A stretch of DNA of 64,000 nucleotides from Paraburkholderia ultramafica (lineage in GTDB: Bacteria; Pseudomonadota; Gammaproteobacteria; Burkholderiales; Burkholderiaceae). Of this stretch, positions 45,200 through 56,237 are shown in pieces. The notes beneath the pieces are model-generated. The model was given only the letters and a program-made list of their open reading frames with translations. It made no database searches and was not told the origin of the DNA. The stretch covers positions 124,001-188,000 of the forward strand of contig NZ_CADIKK010000009.1 of the NCBI RefSeq assembly GCF_902859915.1, given 5' to 3'. Positions within the stretch are counted from its first letter, which is position 1; every line of letters begins with the position of its first letter. The position numbers were made by a program, and so were the translations under genes.

Positions 45200-45428
45200 A
45201 ATTCGCCCACAATGCCCTCAACGGTTTCAACACGGATGTGGCTGGGTGCGTGGTGTGAGCGGATACGATGCACTTGCCGGTCGGCTTAGGCCGAAGCCCT
45301 GTGAAGGGGCATCCCTGCTGGGGCCGTAGTCGGCGCAGGGTCGTCGTCTCAGTCGGTTCCAACTTTGGTCTCCTCGCGCTAACCCCGTAGCGTGTGGTTT
45401 TTAGCGGGCTCCAGGCCCGCTTTTTTTT
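45200..45428 (+). ncRNA. Candidate structured small RNA
   Basis: On the plus strand successive stems are visible. TCGGC-TTAG-GCCGA lies at 45281-45294. CCCTGC / GCAGGG (45313-45318 with 45335-45340) encloses GCCG-TAGT-CGGC. GCTA-ACCCCG-TAGC lies at 45379-45392. A terminator closes the series. There is no matching upstream gene: the pheC-like gene ends 490 bases earlier, and the next gene is convergent. This suggests an independent transcript of 150-230 bases. I do not recognise tmRNA, 6S, RNase P, SRP or a known riboswitch class. The 5' end is uncertain because no clear promoter was found. Confidence 0.4.
45403..45428 (+). terminator. Intrinsic terminator of the candidate small RNA
   Basis: AGCGGGC-TCCAG-GCCCGCT is followed by eight T's on the plus strand. 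The minus strand has no T-run after the stem, so it does not serve the convergent acyl-CoA synthetase gene. Confidence 0.88.
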
Positions 45429-45576
45429 CGTCCGGCCAAACGTTTGCGCGGTGCGGCGTCGCATCGTTGGCGTAAATTCGCGGAACGTTGGCGGATTGCC
45501 CGGCAAATGGTTTTGCCTTTCCCCGTGCCGCGCCGGCTTTGCCGTTGATCATTGCCAGCGCGGTCCCGCAACGGCG

Positions 45577-47307
45577 TCACGCCGTCTTGTCTTCCCGCAG
45601 CTTCAATTCGCTAATCATCTGCTCGCGCATGATGAATTTCTGCACTTTGCCGGTCACTGTCATCGGCAGTTCGTCGACGAAACGGATGTACTTGGGCACT
45701 TTGTAGTGCGCGATCTGGCCTTGGCAGAATTGCTGGATCTCTTCGGCTGTCGCCTGCTCGCCGGGACGCAGCACGACCCACGCGCAGACTTCCTCGCCGT
45801 ACTTCGCGTCGGGCACGCCGAACACCTGCACGCTCTGGATCTTCGGGTGGCGAAACAGAAACTCCTCGATCTCGCGCGGATAGATGTTTTCCCCCCCGCG
45901 AATCAGCATGTCCTTTAGCCGGCCGACGATATTGCAATAGCCTTCGGCATCGAGCGTCGCCAGATCGCCGGTGTGCATCCAGCCGTCGACGATGCTTTCG
46001 CGCGTCTTCGCCTCGTCGCCCCAATAGCCCTGCATCACCGAGTAGCCTCGCGTGCATAGCTCGCCGGTCTCGCCCACCGCCACGATCTCGCCGAGCGGGT
46101 CGACGAGCTTGACCTCCAGATGTGGCTGGATACGGCCCACCGTCGTGGTGCGCTTGTCGAGCGGGTCGGCCGTCGAACTCTGGAACGACACCGGGCTGGT
46201 TTCCGTCATGCCGTACGCAATCGTGATCTCGCCCAGGTGCATGTTCGAGACGACCTTCTTCATCGTCTCGATCGGGCACGGCGAGCCCGCCATGATGCCA
46301 GTGCGTAGGCGCGAGAAGTCGTAATTGGCGAAGTCCGGATGATCGAGTTCGGCGATGAACATGGTCGGCACGCCATGCAGCGCGGTGCACTTTTCTTCGG
46401 CAACCGCAGCCAGAGTCGCGGCCGGGTCGAAACCCTCGCCCGGAAACACCATGTTCGCGCCAACCGACACGCACGCCAGCACCGACAGCACCATGCCAAA
46501 ACAGTGGTACAGCGGGACCGGGATACATAAGCCATCCTGTTCGGTCAGCCGCATCGCCATCGCGATGTAGCGCGCGTTGTTCACCACATTGCTATGGGTC
46601 AGCGTCGCGCCTTTAGGATTGCCGGTCGTGCCGCTGGTGAACTGGATATTGATCGGCTCGTGGCACGACAGCGCAGCACCGATGGCGTCGAGCTTCGTCA
46701 CATCGAGCGTCGAGCGCCCTCGCTCGATCAGGTCTGAGAAGCTCATCATGCCGGCCGTTTCGGTGTCGCACATGCGGATCACATAGCGCAACTCCGGCAA
46801 CCTTGCTGCATGAAGCTCGCCTGGCGCTTGCGTAGCCAGCTCGGGAGCGAGTTCCTGCAGCATCTCGAGGTACATCGAGGTCTTGAACCGCTCGGCGGTG
46901 ATGATCGCCTTGCAGCCGACCTTGTTCAACGCGTATTCGAGCTCCGCGAGCCGATAAGCCGGATTGATGTTGACCAGCACGGCGCCAATCCGCGCGGTCG
47001 CGAACTGGGTGAGCAACCACTCCACCCGATTCGGCGACCAGATGCCGACGCGGTCGCCCTGCGCGATACCGAGTGTGAGGAGCCCGGCCGCCAGCACATC
47101 CACCTCGTCCGCAAACTCCTTCCACGTCCAGCGAATGCGCTGCTCGCGAAACACCACGGCCGGGCGATCGGCAAAACGCTCCGCGGTATCGCGCAGAAAC
47201 TGGCCGATTGTCGCTTCGCTCAACGGGATTTCGGTCGACCCGCGCACATACGACAGACCGTCTTTGGGTTCGATGAGTGCACCTTCGCCTGACATTTGCG
47301 TTGCCAT
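45577..47307 (-). CDS. AMP-binding acyl-CoA synthetase
   Basis: A 576-residue adenylate-forming ligase that activates a fatty or related carboxylic acid to its CoA thioester. The P-loop is [18 protein letters not shown] (about residues 204-221). A5 is [11 protein letters not shown] and A7/A8 is [39 protein letters not shown]. The catalytic Lys is in [11 protein letters not shown] near the C-terminus. The length and motif spelling fit medium-chain or FadD-like synthetases; the chain length cannot be read. The start at 47307 has GGAGA upstream. It is monocistronic, separated from atpC by the operon terminator. Confidence 0.9.
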   Translation of the reverse strand: MATQMSGEGALIEPKDGLSYVRGSTEIPLSEATIGQFLRDTAERFADRPAVVFREQRIRWTWKEFADEVDVLAAGLLTLGIAQGDRVGIWSPNRVEWLLTQFATARIGAVLVNINPAYRLAELEYALNKVGCKAIITAERFKTSMYLEMLQELAPELATQAPGELHAARLPELRYVIRMCDTETAGMMSFSDLIERGRSTLDVTKLDAIGAALSCHEPINIQFTSGTTGNPKGATLTHSNVVNNARYIAMAMRLTEQDGLCIPVPLYHCFGMVLSVLACVSVGANMVFPGEGFDPAATLAAVAEEKCTALHGVPTMFIAELDHPDFANYDFSRLRTGIMAGSPCPIETMKKVVSNMHLGEITIAYGMTETSPVSFQSSTADPLDKRTTTVGRIQPHLEVKLVDPLGEIVAVGETGELCTRGYSVMQGYWGDEAKTRESIVDGWMHTGDLATLDAEGYCNIVGRLKDMLIRGGENIYPREIEEFLFRHPKIQSVQVFGVPDAKYGEEVCAWVVLRPGEQATAEEIQQFCQGQIAHYKVPKYIRFVDELPMTVTGKVQKFIMREQMISELKLREDKTA

Positions 47308-47492
47308 GGTGTTGTCTCCGTGAGCGGAAGCTCGCCCGATTGAAATGAATTTGAAATCGATTGTGCCACCGGCGTGTGTCCATACGGCATCAAGTCTTAC
47401 CCGCAGCTCATCGCGCGGACCGCGGCGGCTGGCCGTCAATCGATTTGATCACGTGATTTTGCTTACCTTTCCGTAAACGTCAACTGGTGGTC

Positions 47493-47523
47493 AAAAAAAA
47501 GCAGCCGCGAAGGCTGCTTTTTC
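47493..47523 (-). terminator. Intrinsic terminator of the ATP synthase operon
   Basis: The minus strand reads AAAGCAGCC-TTCG-CGGCTGCTTTTTTTT: a stable stem with a UUCG-type loop and a long T-run, 15 bases after the atpC stop codon. Confidence 0.95.
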
Positions 47524-47538
47524 TCTGATACAAATTGC

Positions 47539-47964
47539 TTACTTCTGACCGCGCAGCTTGCGCAGACGCTGAATCGCAGCGAGCTGAGCCGTCGCATACG
47601 CCAGTTCCGCTTGCGCGGTTGCGTATTCGAGGTTCGAGCCCGTGTTTTGCAGCGCTTCCTCCGCACGCTTGCGTGCAGCTTCAGCCTTGGCTTCGTCGAG
47701 ATCCTTGCCGCGAATCGCGGTGTCGGCGAGAACCGTCACAGCGCCCGGCTGGATTTCGAGGATGCCGCCGGCGACGAACACAAACTCTTCTTCGCCGTTT
47801 TCAGCTTCGATGCGCACCGCACCCGGACGAATCCGCGTGATGAGCGGCGTGTGGCCCGGCAGAATGCCGAGTTCACCCGCTTCGCCCGGCAGCGCGACGA
47901 ACTTCGCCTGGCCCGAGAAGATCTGCTCTTCCGCGCTGACGACGTCTACTTTAATGGTTGCCAT
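47539..47964 (-). CDS. atpC: ATP synthase subunit epsilon
   Basis: A 141-residue F1 subunit of the central stalk that also inhibits ATPase activity. The N-terminal beta-sandwich has [38 protein letters not shown] and the C-terminal helical hairpin ends [13 protein letters not shown]. The start at 47964 gives the normal N-terminus. Last gene of the operon, 192 bases after atpD. That gap holds two tandem hairpins and an upstream hairpin-plus-decamer element shared with atpG. Confidence 0.97.
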   Translation of the reverse strand: MATIKVDVVSAEEQIFSGQAKFVALPGEAGELGILPGHTPLITRIRPGAVRIEAENGEEEFVFVAGGILEIQPGAVTVLADTAIRGKDLDEAKAEAARKRAEEALQNTGSNLEYATAQAELAYATAQLAAIQRLRKLRGQK

Positions 47965-47981
47965 AAGTGTCGACTCCTGTC

Positions 47982-48023
47982 GACGAGAGGTAGCGCTTTT
48001 GCGCTTGCTCTCGTCCCATGCAA
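47982..48023 (-). repeat. Intercistronic hairpin element, copy at atpC
   Basis: On the coding (minus) strand the decamer TTGCATGGGA (48014-48023) leads into a hairpin whose outer stem is GACGAGAG / CTCTCGTC and inner stem AGCGC-AAAA-GCGCT. The hairpin edge lies 18 bases before the atpC start codon. The same decamer and layout occur upstream of atpG at exactly the same distance. Confidence 0.7.
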
Positions 48024-48061
48024 GGCTGGGTTGAGCGTAGTAAGAGGCGCCGGATTTGCGA

Positions 48062-48116
48062 TTGGATGCCGCAAAAGCATCCAACTTTACGATCGGATGC
48101 TGCAAAAGCGTCCGAT
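48062..48116 (-). repeat. Tandem hairpins between atpD and atpC
   Basis: Two consecutive stems with near-identical loops: TTGGATGC / GCATCCAA (48062-48084) and ATCGGATGC / GCGTCCGAT with one mismatch (48092-48116). Both loops carry the same heptamer up to one base. They lie 40-100 bases beyond the atpD stop. Confidence 0.6.
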
Positions 48117-48156
48117 AAGCGCGGACTCCGGCGCCCCGCTTCGTTACACCCGACCT

Positions 48157-49569
<1,413 letters not shown>

Positions 49570-49666
49570 TCAATTCTTCACTCGCGCAAAGGCGCAGTTT
49601 CGTTGGGTCCGCCTGGACGGGTGCGCCTCACAGGCACACACGAAACGGCTTGCCTGACCGTCAGGG

Positions 49667-50551
49667 TCAGACTGCCGCGGCCCCACCGACGATTTCCGAC
49701 AGTTCTTTCGTGATCGCGGCCTGACGGCTCTTGTTGTACACGAGCTGCAGTTCGTTGATGACCGTCTTCGCGTTGTCCGAAGCGGCCTTCATCGCGACCA
49801 TCCGGGCCGACTGCTCCGATGCCATGTTTTCCGCGACGGCCTGATAGACCAGCGCTTCGACATAACGCACCAGCAGTTCGTCCACCACTGCCTGCGCATC
49901 CGGCTCGTAGATGTAGTCCCACTGCGTGCTCGGCGTCGTGCCGTCATCTTCCGTGTGCTCGAACTGTTCTGCCGACAGCGGCAGCAGTTGCTCGATCACC
50001 GGCTCCTGCTTCATCGTGTTGACGAAGCGCGTGTACGCAAGGTACACCGCCGAAACCTTGCCTTCCGAGTACAGGTCGAGCTGCACTTTCACCGCGCCGA
50101 TCAGCTTTTCCAGATGCGGCGTATCGCCCAGCTGCACGACGTTCGACACCACCTTGGCGCGCAAACGGTTCAGGAAACCCAGACCCTTGCTGCCGATCGC
50201 CGTTGCTTCGATCGTCTTGCCCTGGCCTTCCAGTTCCTTGAACTTCTGCAGCGACGCACGCAGCACGTTGGTGTTCATCCCGCCGCACAGACCCTTGTCG
50301 GTCGTGACCAGGACGATGCCCGCCGCCTTCGCGCCTTCGTTCGACACCATGAACGGGTGACGATACTCCGGGTTCGCACGGCTCATGTGTGCAGCGATAT
50401 CGCGGACCTTGTCGGCATACGGGCGAGCAGCGCGCATGCGCTCCTGAGCGCGGCGCATCTTCGATGCGGCCACCATCTCCATCGCTTTCGTGATCTTGCG
50501 CGTGTTTTGCACGCTCTTGATCTTGCCGCGAATTTCCTTCATTCCAGCCAT
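49667..50551 (-). CDS. atpG: ATP synthase subunit gamma
   Basis: A 294-residue rotating central-stalk subunit linking the c-ring to F1. The N-terminal helix [28 protein letters not shown] and the C-terminal helix [31 protein letters not shown] form the coiled-coil axle; [15 protein letters not shown] lies in the Rossmann-like middle. The start at 50551 gives the usual N-terminus, and an AAGGAG site is just upstream. Confidence 0.98.
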   Translation of the reverse strand: MAGMKEIRGKIKSVQNTRKITKAMEMVAASKMRRAQERMRAARPYADKVRDIAAHMSRANPEYRHPFMVSNEGAKAAGIVLVTTDKGLCGGMNTNVLRASLQKFKELEGQGKTIEATAIGSKGLGFLNRLRAKVVSNVVQLGDTPHLEKLIGAVKVQLDLYSEGKVSAVYLAYTRFVNTMKQEPVIEQLLPLSAEQFEHTEDDGTTPSTQWDYIYEPDAQAVVDELLVRYVEALVYQAVAENMASEQSARMVAMKAASDNAKTVINELQLVYNKSRQAAITKELSEIVGGAAAV

Positions 50552-50568
50552 TGCTTGCTCCTTGTCGG

Positions 50569-50608
50569 CCCGAGTTAGCGCTTCAGCGCTTACTCGGGTC
50601 CCATGCAA
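50569..50608 (-). repeat. Intercistronic hairpin element, copy at atpG
   Basis: On the coding strand TTGCATGGGA (50599-50608) leads into a perfect hairpin: outer stem CCCGAGT / ACTCGGG and inner stem AGCGCT / AGCGCT with a two-base loop. Its edge lies 18 bases before the atpG start codon, exactly as in the copy upstream of atpC. Confidence 0.7.
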
Positions 50609-50690
50609 AGCGATCGAAGCAGCGCGGGGGCATTCACATGCGGCCCGCGCCGCTTCAAGGTCCGTTTATGCCTTGCGGATCACTCGCAGA

Positions 50691-52232
50691 TCAATAAGCG
50701 CCGGACTTCTTGAAGTCTTTGAGGACCGTGTGCAGCAGGCCTTCGTCGTCCTTCGAGAGTTCCTTGGTATCTTCGATGCGCTTGACCAGGTCAGCGTGGC
50801 TCGACTTCAGATGTTCGCGCACGCCCTTTTCGAACGGCAGGACTTGCGAGACTTCCAGATCATCGAGGTAGCCGTTGTTCGCTGCAAACAGCGAAACGGC
50901 CAGTTCCCACACTTGCAGCGGCTGATACTGCGGCTGTTTCAGCAGTTCCGTCACGCGGCGGCCGCGCTCCAGCTGCTTACGGGTAGCTTCGTCGAGGTCC
51001 GATGCGAACTGCGCGAACGCTGCCAGTTCACGGTACTGCGCCAGGTCGGTACGGATACCGCCCGACAGCTTCTTCACGACCTTCGTCTGAGCCGCACCAC
51101 CCACGCGCGACACCGACACGCCGGCGTTAATTGCCGGGCGGATACCTGCGTTGAAGAGGTCGGTTTCGAGGAAGATCTGGCCGTCGGTAATCGAGATCAC
51201 GTTCGTCGGAACGAATGCGGTCACGTCGCCTGCCTGCGTTTCAATGACCGGCAGTGCCGTCAGCGAGCCGCTCTTACCCTTGACTTCGCCGTTTGTGAAC
51301 TTCTCGACGTACTCTTCCGAGACGCGAGCAGCACGCTCCAGCAAACGCGAGTGCAGATAGAACACGTCGCCCGGGTATGCTTCGCGGCCCGGCGGGCGGC
51401 GCAGCAGCAGCGAGATCTGACGGTATGCCCAAGCTTGCTTGGTCAAGTCGTCATAGACGATCAGCGCGTCTTGACCGCGGTCGCGGAAGTATTCGCCCAT
51501 CGTGCAGCCGGCGTACGGTGCGAGGTACTGCATCGCGGCCGATTCCGAAGCCGAAGCGGACACGACGATCGTGTATTCCAGCGCGCCGGTTTCTTCCAGC
51601 TTGCGCACCACGTTCATGATCGACGAAGCCTTCTGGCCGATCGCGACGTAGATACAGATGAGGTTCTTGCCCTTCTGGTTAATGATCGCGTCGACTGCGA
51701 CTGCGGTCTTGCCGCACTGGCGGTCGCCGATGATCAGCTCACGCTGGCCACGGCCGATCGGCACCATCGCGTCGATCGACTTCAGACCGGTCTGGACCGG
51801 TTCCGAAACCGACTTACGCCAGATCACGCCCGGCGCAATCTTTTCGATTGCGTCGGTTTTCTTTGCGTTGATCGGGCCCTTGCCGTCGATCGGGTTGCCG
51901 AGTGTGTCGACCACGCGGCCGAGCAGTTCCGGGCCCACCGGCACTTCCAGAATGCGGCCCGTCGTCTTGACGATGTCGCCTTCCGAAATGTGTTCGTACT
52001 CACCCAGAATCACGGCGCCGACCGAGTCGCGCTCGAGGTTCAGTGCGAGACCGAAGGTGTTGCCCGGGAATTCGAGCATTTCGCCCTGCATCACTTCCGA
52101 CAGGCCGTGGATACGCACGATACCGTCGGTCACGGAGATCACGGTGCCCTGGTTGCGAACGCCTGCGCTCGCTTCAAGGCCCTGGATCCGGCTCTTGATC
52201 AGCTCGCTGATCTCAGAGGGATTGAGTTGCAT
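50691..52232 (-). CDS. atpA: ATP synthase subunit alpha
   Basis: A 513-residue regulatory/nucleotide-binding F1 subunit. The P-loop is [15 protein letters not shown] (about residues 168-176); [16 protein letters not shown] and [18 protein letters not shown] are family landmarks, and the C-terminus is typical. It lies between atpH and atpG. A hairpin (AGCGCC-TTG-GGCGCT) at 52276-52290 lies at the atpH/atpA junction. Confidence 0.99.
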   Translation of the reverse strand: MQLNPSEISELIKSRIQGLEASAGVRNQGTVISVTDGIVRIHGLSEVMQGEMLEFPGNTFGLALNLERDSVGAVILGEYEHISEGDIVKTTGRILEVPVGPELLGRVVDTLGNPIDGKGPINAKKTDAIEKIAPGVIWRKSVSEPVQTGLKSIDAMVPIGRGQRELIIGDRQCGKTAVAVDAIINQKGKNLICIYVAIGQKASSIMNVVRKLEETGALEYTIVVSASASESAAMQYLAPYAGCTMGEYFRDRGQDALIVYDDLTKQAWAYRQISLLLRRPPGREAYPGDVFYLHSRLLERAARVSEEYVEKFTNGEVKGKSGSLTALPVIETQAGDVTAFVPTNVISITDGQIFLETDLFNAGIRPAINAGVSVSRVGGAAQTKVVKKLSGGIRTDLAQYRELAAFAQFASDLDEATRKQLERGRRVTELLKQPQYQPLQVWELAVSLFAANNGYLDDLEVSQVLPFEKGVREHLKSSHADLVKRIEDTKELSKDDEGLLHTVLKDFKKSGAY

Positions 52233-52290
52233 TATTCGCTCCTGATAGTCAATTCTGTTGCGTGCCAGCCGCTTCAGCGCCTTGGGCGCT

Positions 52291-52830
52291 TCAGGCCGTC
52301 AGGGCCGTCTGCATGCTGGCAAGCCGCGCGCGGACCGAGGTATCGAGCACTTCGTCGCCGACCGTCACGCGCACGCCGCCGATCAACGACGAGTCGACTT
52401 CGACCGTCGGCTTCAGCTTGCGTTTGAACTTGCGTTCGAGACTTGCGACGAGTTCGTTCAACTGCGCGCCTTCGAGCGGGAATGCGCTGACGATCAGCAC
52501 ATCGGCCGCCCCTTCGCGGGCGTTCTTCAACTCTTCGAACTGCACGGCGATTTCCGGCAGCAATTGCAGGCGATGGTTGTCTACCAGCATTTGCACCAGA
52601 TTCTTCGCTTGCGCGTTGTCCTTGAGCGGCGACTTGACCGCGGCCAGCAGCAGTTCGCTGACCTGGGCGCGGCTTACTTTCGGGCTCGAGGCGATCGACA
52701 GCACTTCGGGCAGACGCGCAACCTGTGCCAGCTCCTGCACGAGCGTGGACCAGGCGGCGATGTCACCAGCTTCGGCCACGCCAAACAGCGCTTCTGCGTA
52801 CGGACGGGCGATGGTTGCAAGTTCGGCCAT
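52291..52830 (-). CDS. atpH: ATP synthase subunit delta
   Basis: A 179-residue peripheral-stalk subunit that fixes F1 to subunit b. It has a helical N-terminal domain ([15 protein letters not shown]) and the C-terminal signature [28 protein letters not shown]. Two bases separate it from atpF. The normal position between atpF and atpA supports the assignment. Confidence 0.97.
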   Translation of the reverse strand: MAELATIARPYAEALFGVAEAGDIAAWSTLVQELAQVARLPEVLSIASSPKVSRAQVSELLLAAVKSPLKDNAQAKNLVQMLVDNHRLQLLPEIAVQFEELKNAREGAADVLIVSAFPLEGAQLNELVASLERKFKRKLKPTVEVDSSLIGGVRVTVGDEVLDTSVRARLASMQTALTA

Positions 52831-52832
52831 GA

Positions 52833-53303
52833 TCAGAGCTCGGCTTTCAGTTGATTCAGCAGGTCAGCGTGAGCTGCCTGGTCGACTTCGCGCTTCAGGA
52901 TCTGTTCAGCGCCCTTCACAGCGAGTGCCGCGACTTCGCCGCGCAGCGATTCGCGCGCCTTCACGACTTGCTGGTCCGCGTCGGCCTTCGCTTGCGCGAT
53001 GATGCGAGCGGCTTCAGCTTGTGCCTGAGCCTTGATTTCGTCAGCAACTGCTACAGCGCGCTTTTCTGCGTCGGCAATACGTTGCTGACCGTCGTTGCGT
53101 GCCTGGGCGAGTTCCTGGTCGACGCGCTTGTGAGCAGCTTCGAGTTCTTGCTTGCCCTTTTCAGCAGCCGACAATCCGTCAGCAATCTTCTTCGAGCGCT
53201 CGTCGATGGCGTTGATCAACGGCGGCCACACGAACTTCATCGTGAACCACGCGAGGATCAGGAACACGACCATTTGCGCAAACAGGGTTGCGTTGAGATT
53301 CAC
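52833..53303 (-). CDS. atpF: ATP synthase subunit b
   Basis: A 156-residue stator protein with an N-terminal membrane helix ([22 protein letters not shown], about residues 8-29) and a long right-handed coiled-coil tail. The start is a GTG at 53303 in [10 protein letters not shown]; an AAGGAA site lies upstream. It follows atpE after a 138-base gap containing a hairpin. Confidence 0.97.
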   Translation of the reverse strand: MNLNATLFAQMVVFLILAWFTMKFVWPPLINAIDERSKKIADGLSAAEKGKQELEAAHKRVDQELAQARNDGQQRIADAEKRAVAVADEIKAQAQAEAARIIAQAKADADQQVVKARESLRGEVAALAVKGAEQILKREVDQAAHADLLNQLKAEL

Positions 53304-53346
53304 GGTGTTTCCTTAAACGTTGCTAGTTCGGAAAGTGAAACGGCAA

Positions 53347-53378
53347 GGCGCTCATCGATTCTGGATTCGATCAGCGCC
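53347..53378 (-). repeat. Hairpin between atpE and atpF
   Basis: GGCGCT-x-ATCGA pairs with TCGAT-x-AGCGCC (12 bases per arm, one mismatch) around an 8-base loop. No T-run follows, so it is not a terminator; it is placed to protect the highly expressed atpE message or slow its decay. Confidence 0.6.
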
Positions 53379-53441
53379 CAAGTGCCCGTTCCGCCCTGCG
53401 CCTTTAACAGTTATAGCTCAGGCGCGAACTTCCGAGGAACC

Positions 53442-53735
<294 letters not shown>

Positions 53736-53793
53736 TTAGAACTGGTTGGAACTGGGATTTGAAAAACGATGATTCTTTTGTCGACGGCGCAGG

Positions 53794-54645
53794 TTAGTGC
53801 TTGTCGTGTGCCTGGCCGATGTACACCAGCGTCAGCATCATGAAAATGAACGCCTGCAGCAGCACGATCAGGATGTGAAAGATTGACCACACGCTGCCGG
53901 CAATCACGTGGCCGATGAAGCCAAGCACCGTCGTGTCCGCGCCGAAGCTCCAGAGGCTGCCGAGCAGGGCAATCAGCAGGAACAACAGTTCGCCCGCGTA
54001 CATGTTGCCGAACAGCCGCATGCCGAGCGAGACCGTCTTCGCGACGAACTCGATGATGTTCAGTGCAAGGTTCGGGATCCACAGCAGCGGATGCGCGCCG
54101 AACGGAGCGGACAGCAGTTCATGCACGAAGCCGCCGGCGCCCTTGATCTTGAAGTTGTAGTAAATCATCAGCACGAACACACCGAGGGCGATGCCGATCG
54201 TGCCGTTCAGGTCGGCGGTCGGCACAATGCGGTGTTGCGGGATGGTTTCGGACAGACCCAGCCAGCCGATCACGTGGCCCGGCAGGTCGACAGGGATAAA
54301 GTCGAGCGAGTTCATCAGCGCAACCCAGACGAACACGGTCAGGGCCAGCGGTGCGATGAAGGTGCGCGTGCCGTGGATCATCGACTTCGATTGATCCTCG
54401 ACCATTTCGACCAGCATTTCGACCGCGCACTGGAAACGGCCCGGTACGCCCGACGTTGCGTTGCGGGCCGCGAGACGCAGAATCAGGATGGTGGCCAGAC
54501 CGCAAACGATCGACCAGAAAAGGGTGTCCAGATTCCACACGTGAATGTCGAAAATCGACGTCTGGCGTGCGGTGGAAAAGTTCTGCAAGTGGTGCGCGAT
54601 GTACTCGGACGGATCCGTTGCGCGCGTGCCTTCGCTAGCTGCCAT
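53794..54645 (-). CDS. atpB: ATP synthase subunit a
   Basis: A 283-residue Fo channel protein with five or six membrane helices. The essential Arg is in [21 protein letters not shown]. Other landmarks are [10 protein letters not shown] and [10 protein letters not shown] in the N-terminus, and [17 protein letters not shown] at the end. The start at 54645 is preferred; the longer frame to 54699 adds a non-conserved N-terminus. Confidence 0.97.
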   Translation of the reverse strand: MAASEGTRATDPSEYIAHHLQNFSTARQTSIFDIHVWNLDTLFWSIVCGLATILILRLAARNATSGVPGRFQCAVEMLVEMVEDQSKSMIHGTRTFIAPLALTVFVWVALMNSLDFIPVDLPGHVIGWLGLSETIPQHRIVPTADLNGTIGIALGVFVLMIYYNFKIKGAGGFVHELLSAPFGAHPLLWIPNLALNIIEFVAKTVSLGMRLFGNMYAGELLFLLIALLGSLWSFGADTTVLGFIGHVIAGSVWSIFHILIVLLQAFIFMMLTLVYIGQAHDKH

Positions 54646-54807
54646 ATCGTTAAAGCCACCCAAATTGTCGAAAATCGTCTTAGGCCGGACCCGCGGCAAT
54701 ACTGTATTGCGGGAACACGCCGGGTGCGGACCGTGTCATATCCGCACACCTATTGCCGGCGCTACGCGCCAGCCTGAATTTTGTGCTGCTACTTTGTCAC
54801 TGCTACC

Positions 54808-55353
54808 TTAGCGCCACGCCAAGGCGATCCAGTAAGTCTTGAGCGCGATGAGGTAGGTCACGAGCAGCGGAACCCAGCGTACGTCGTGATACCAGAAGGC
54901 GATGGCTACAAACATCGCAATCGTTGTCCCCATCTTGAGCGCTTCGCCGATCATCCAGCTCGTCACTGTCTCTGCGCCGCTCAGCGTTCTAAGGCGTGCT
55001 GCGAACAACGCGCCCGGTACCCAGCAAATCGCTCCCCCCAGGAACGCGGACAGCGCAGCAGCGCCCGGCGGCTTGTAGAACAGCCACCACACCAGCGTAG
55101 CACCCAGGGACAAAACCATTTGCGCCGCCACGACCTTGAAAGGCGTAACGCGCGATGGACGACTCACGTTGGGACCAAACAGCTTTTCAGCTTCGGCCCG
55201 CGTGAGCGGAACGATATTGTTATCTTCCTGCTCGACGCCCCATGGCTCGTCGTGTGTAACTTGCTGGCCGGTGGACGCATCGGAAACGGAGCGTTCAGCG
55301 CGGTGTCCGTCGGGCCCATTCTGCGGCGCTTGATTCGACGTTTTGACCGCCAT
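54808..55353 (-). CDS. atpI: ATP synthase subunit I
   Basis: A 181-residue Fo-associated membrane protein, first gene of the operon, thought to help c-ring assembly. The first half is hydrophilic and poorly conserved. Then come about four helices (FKVVAAQMVLSLGATLVWWLFY, AALSAFLGGAICWVPGALFAA, MIGEALKMGTTIAMFVAIAFWY, LVTYLIALKTYWIALAWR). Length is longer than E. coli AtpI because of the N-terminal tail, which is usual for Burkholderiales. Confidence 0.93.
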   Translation of the reverse strand: MAVKTSNQAPQNGPDGHRAERSVSDASTGQQVTHDEPWGVEQEDNNIVPLTRAEAEKLFGPNVSRPSRVTPFKVVAAQMVLSLGATLVWWLFYKPPGAAALSAFLGGAICWVPGALFAARLRTLSGAETVTSWMIGEALKMGTTIAMFVAIAFWYHDVRWVPLLVTYLIALKTYWIALAWR

Positions 55354-56237
55354 CGCAGTGTTCCGAAAGTCTTATTCAGCTCGCGAGCTTACGCTGCGAT
55401 TACGGGGTTGCCGTGCAATTAAATCCGGGCGATTGTAAGCGATAGTTGCAGGCAATTCAAGACTTTAGGGCGTTCAATAACCGGCATGAAAAGCGTCCTC
55501 GCGATGCGGAAACTGCACTCTGGCGAGCGAAATCACCTCAAATGTAAGGCGGCTGGGGGATGGCAAAACGCGCACTTTGAATCGGGCAGGTTTACGCACA
55601 TTTATAGGCCGCCTGGACGTTGCGGCGGACGTGTCGAAAATGCAACAAACGTCGATCTTTGCATGCAGGATTGGACAGATCGGGCGTTGACGGGTAAGGG
55701 ACAAACGGCGCTCGTGCGGGGGCCTCTACGACGGACGGCGAAGTCGCTGCGAAACTCGCTGCTCCGGTCGGCTTCGATTGGTTGCTCCGGCAACGGCGGA
55801 CGCGTTCGGCATCACATCGGGGCGGCTGCCCTACCCGCCCCGCAGAGCTGAGCCACGCGATGGCATTGACCCGGCCAACCAGTGAGGTGAAGTGTTTATT
55901 GCTGGGAAACGTCCTAACTGCGACAACGGCTATTGAGGACAGACGTAGTACGCCCCAAGCGGCGGCGAAACCAATCGGCTTTTCCGTCACAGCAGAGATT
56001 GTGCAACATGCCGATATATCCGGATTCCTGATTATTCGATGTTAATTTTATTTAGGAATCCAGCTGATATTGATATGAGAAGCAGATCAATGAAATTGGT
56101 TGATTCCGTCCGCGAGCGGCACAGGACCGAGCCAACCGCAAAACACACCCAAAGCGCACCAAATAGCTTGCGAGCCACCGTTGAACCCGCCGCAAGCCTA
56201 TTCGGCACCCTTCTTATGCAATCCCGCTCCTCAAGCA
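55354..56237. promoter_or_regulatory. Non-coding region between parB and atpI with the atp promoter
   Basis: No gene is supported here: the open frames are short, mutually overlapping and lack ribosome-binding sites and family features. On the minus strand TTGAAT (55455-55460), a 17-base spacer and TACAAT (55432-55437) form a good sigma-70 promoter for the ATP synthase operon, about 80 bases before atpI. At 56022-56061 an inverted repeat GGATTCCT / AGGAATCC encloses an AT-rich 24-base loop. It lies beyond the end of parB; it may be a poor terminator for the parA-parB transcript. Confidence 0.65.

Larger units (their letters stand above)
44713..45576. other. Long non-coding region, 864 bases
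   Basis: No protein-coding gene is supported here. Directly after the pheC-like gene a strong hairpin (GGCCGCCTG / CAGGCGGCC, about 44730-44765) lacks a T-run. The part 44,850-45,190 is AT-richer and contains CCCGC-loop-GCGGG at about 45137-45160. The part 45,200-45,428 is a structured stretch ending in an intrinsic terminator and is described separately. Confidence 0.5.

Noticed and set aside
45200..45428. tmRNA, 6S RNA, RNase P RNA or SRP RNA
   Set aside because: The hallmark sequences of these RNAs (tRNA-like ends, GGAAGGAAGCAG of SRP, GAGGAAAGTCCGGGC of RNase P) are not present.
45198..45506. A 102-residue minus-strand frame in the candidate small-RNA region
   Set aside because: No ribosome-binding site or family similarity; the frame crosses the intrinsic terminator on the other strand.
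55486..56045. Several overlapping short frames between atpI and parB
   Set aside because: They overlap each other on both strands, have no ribosome-binding site and unusual composition for this genome.
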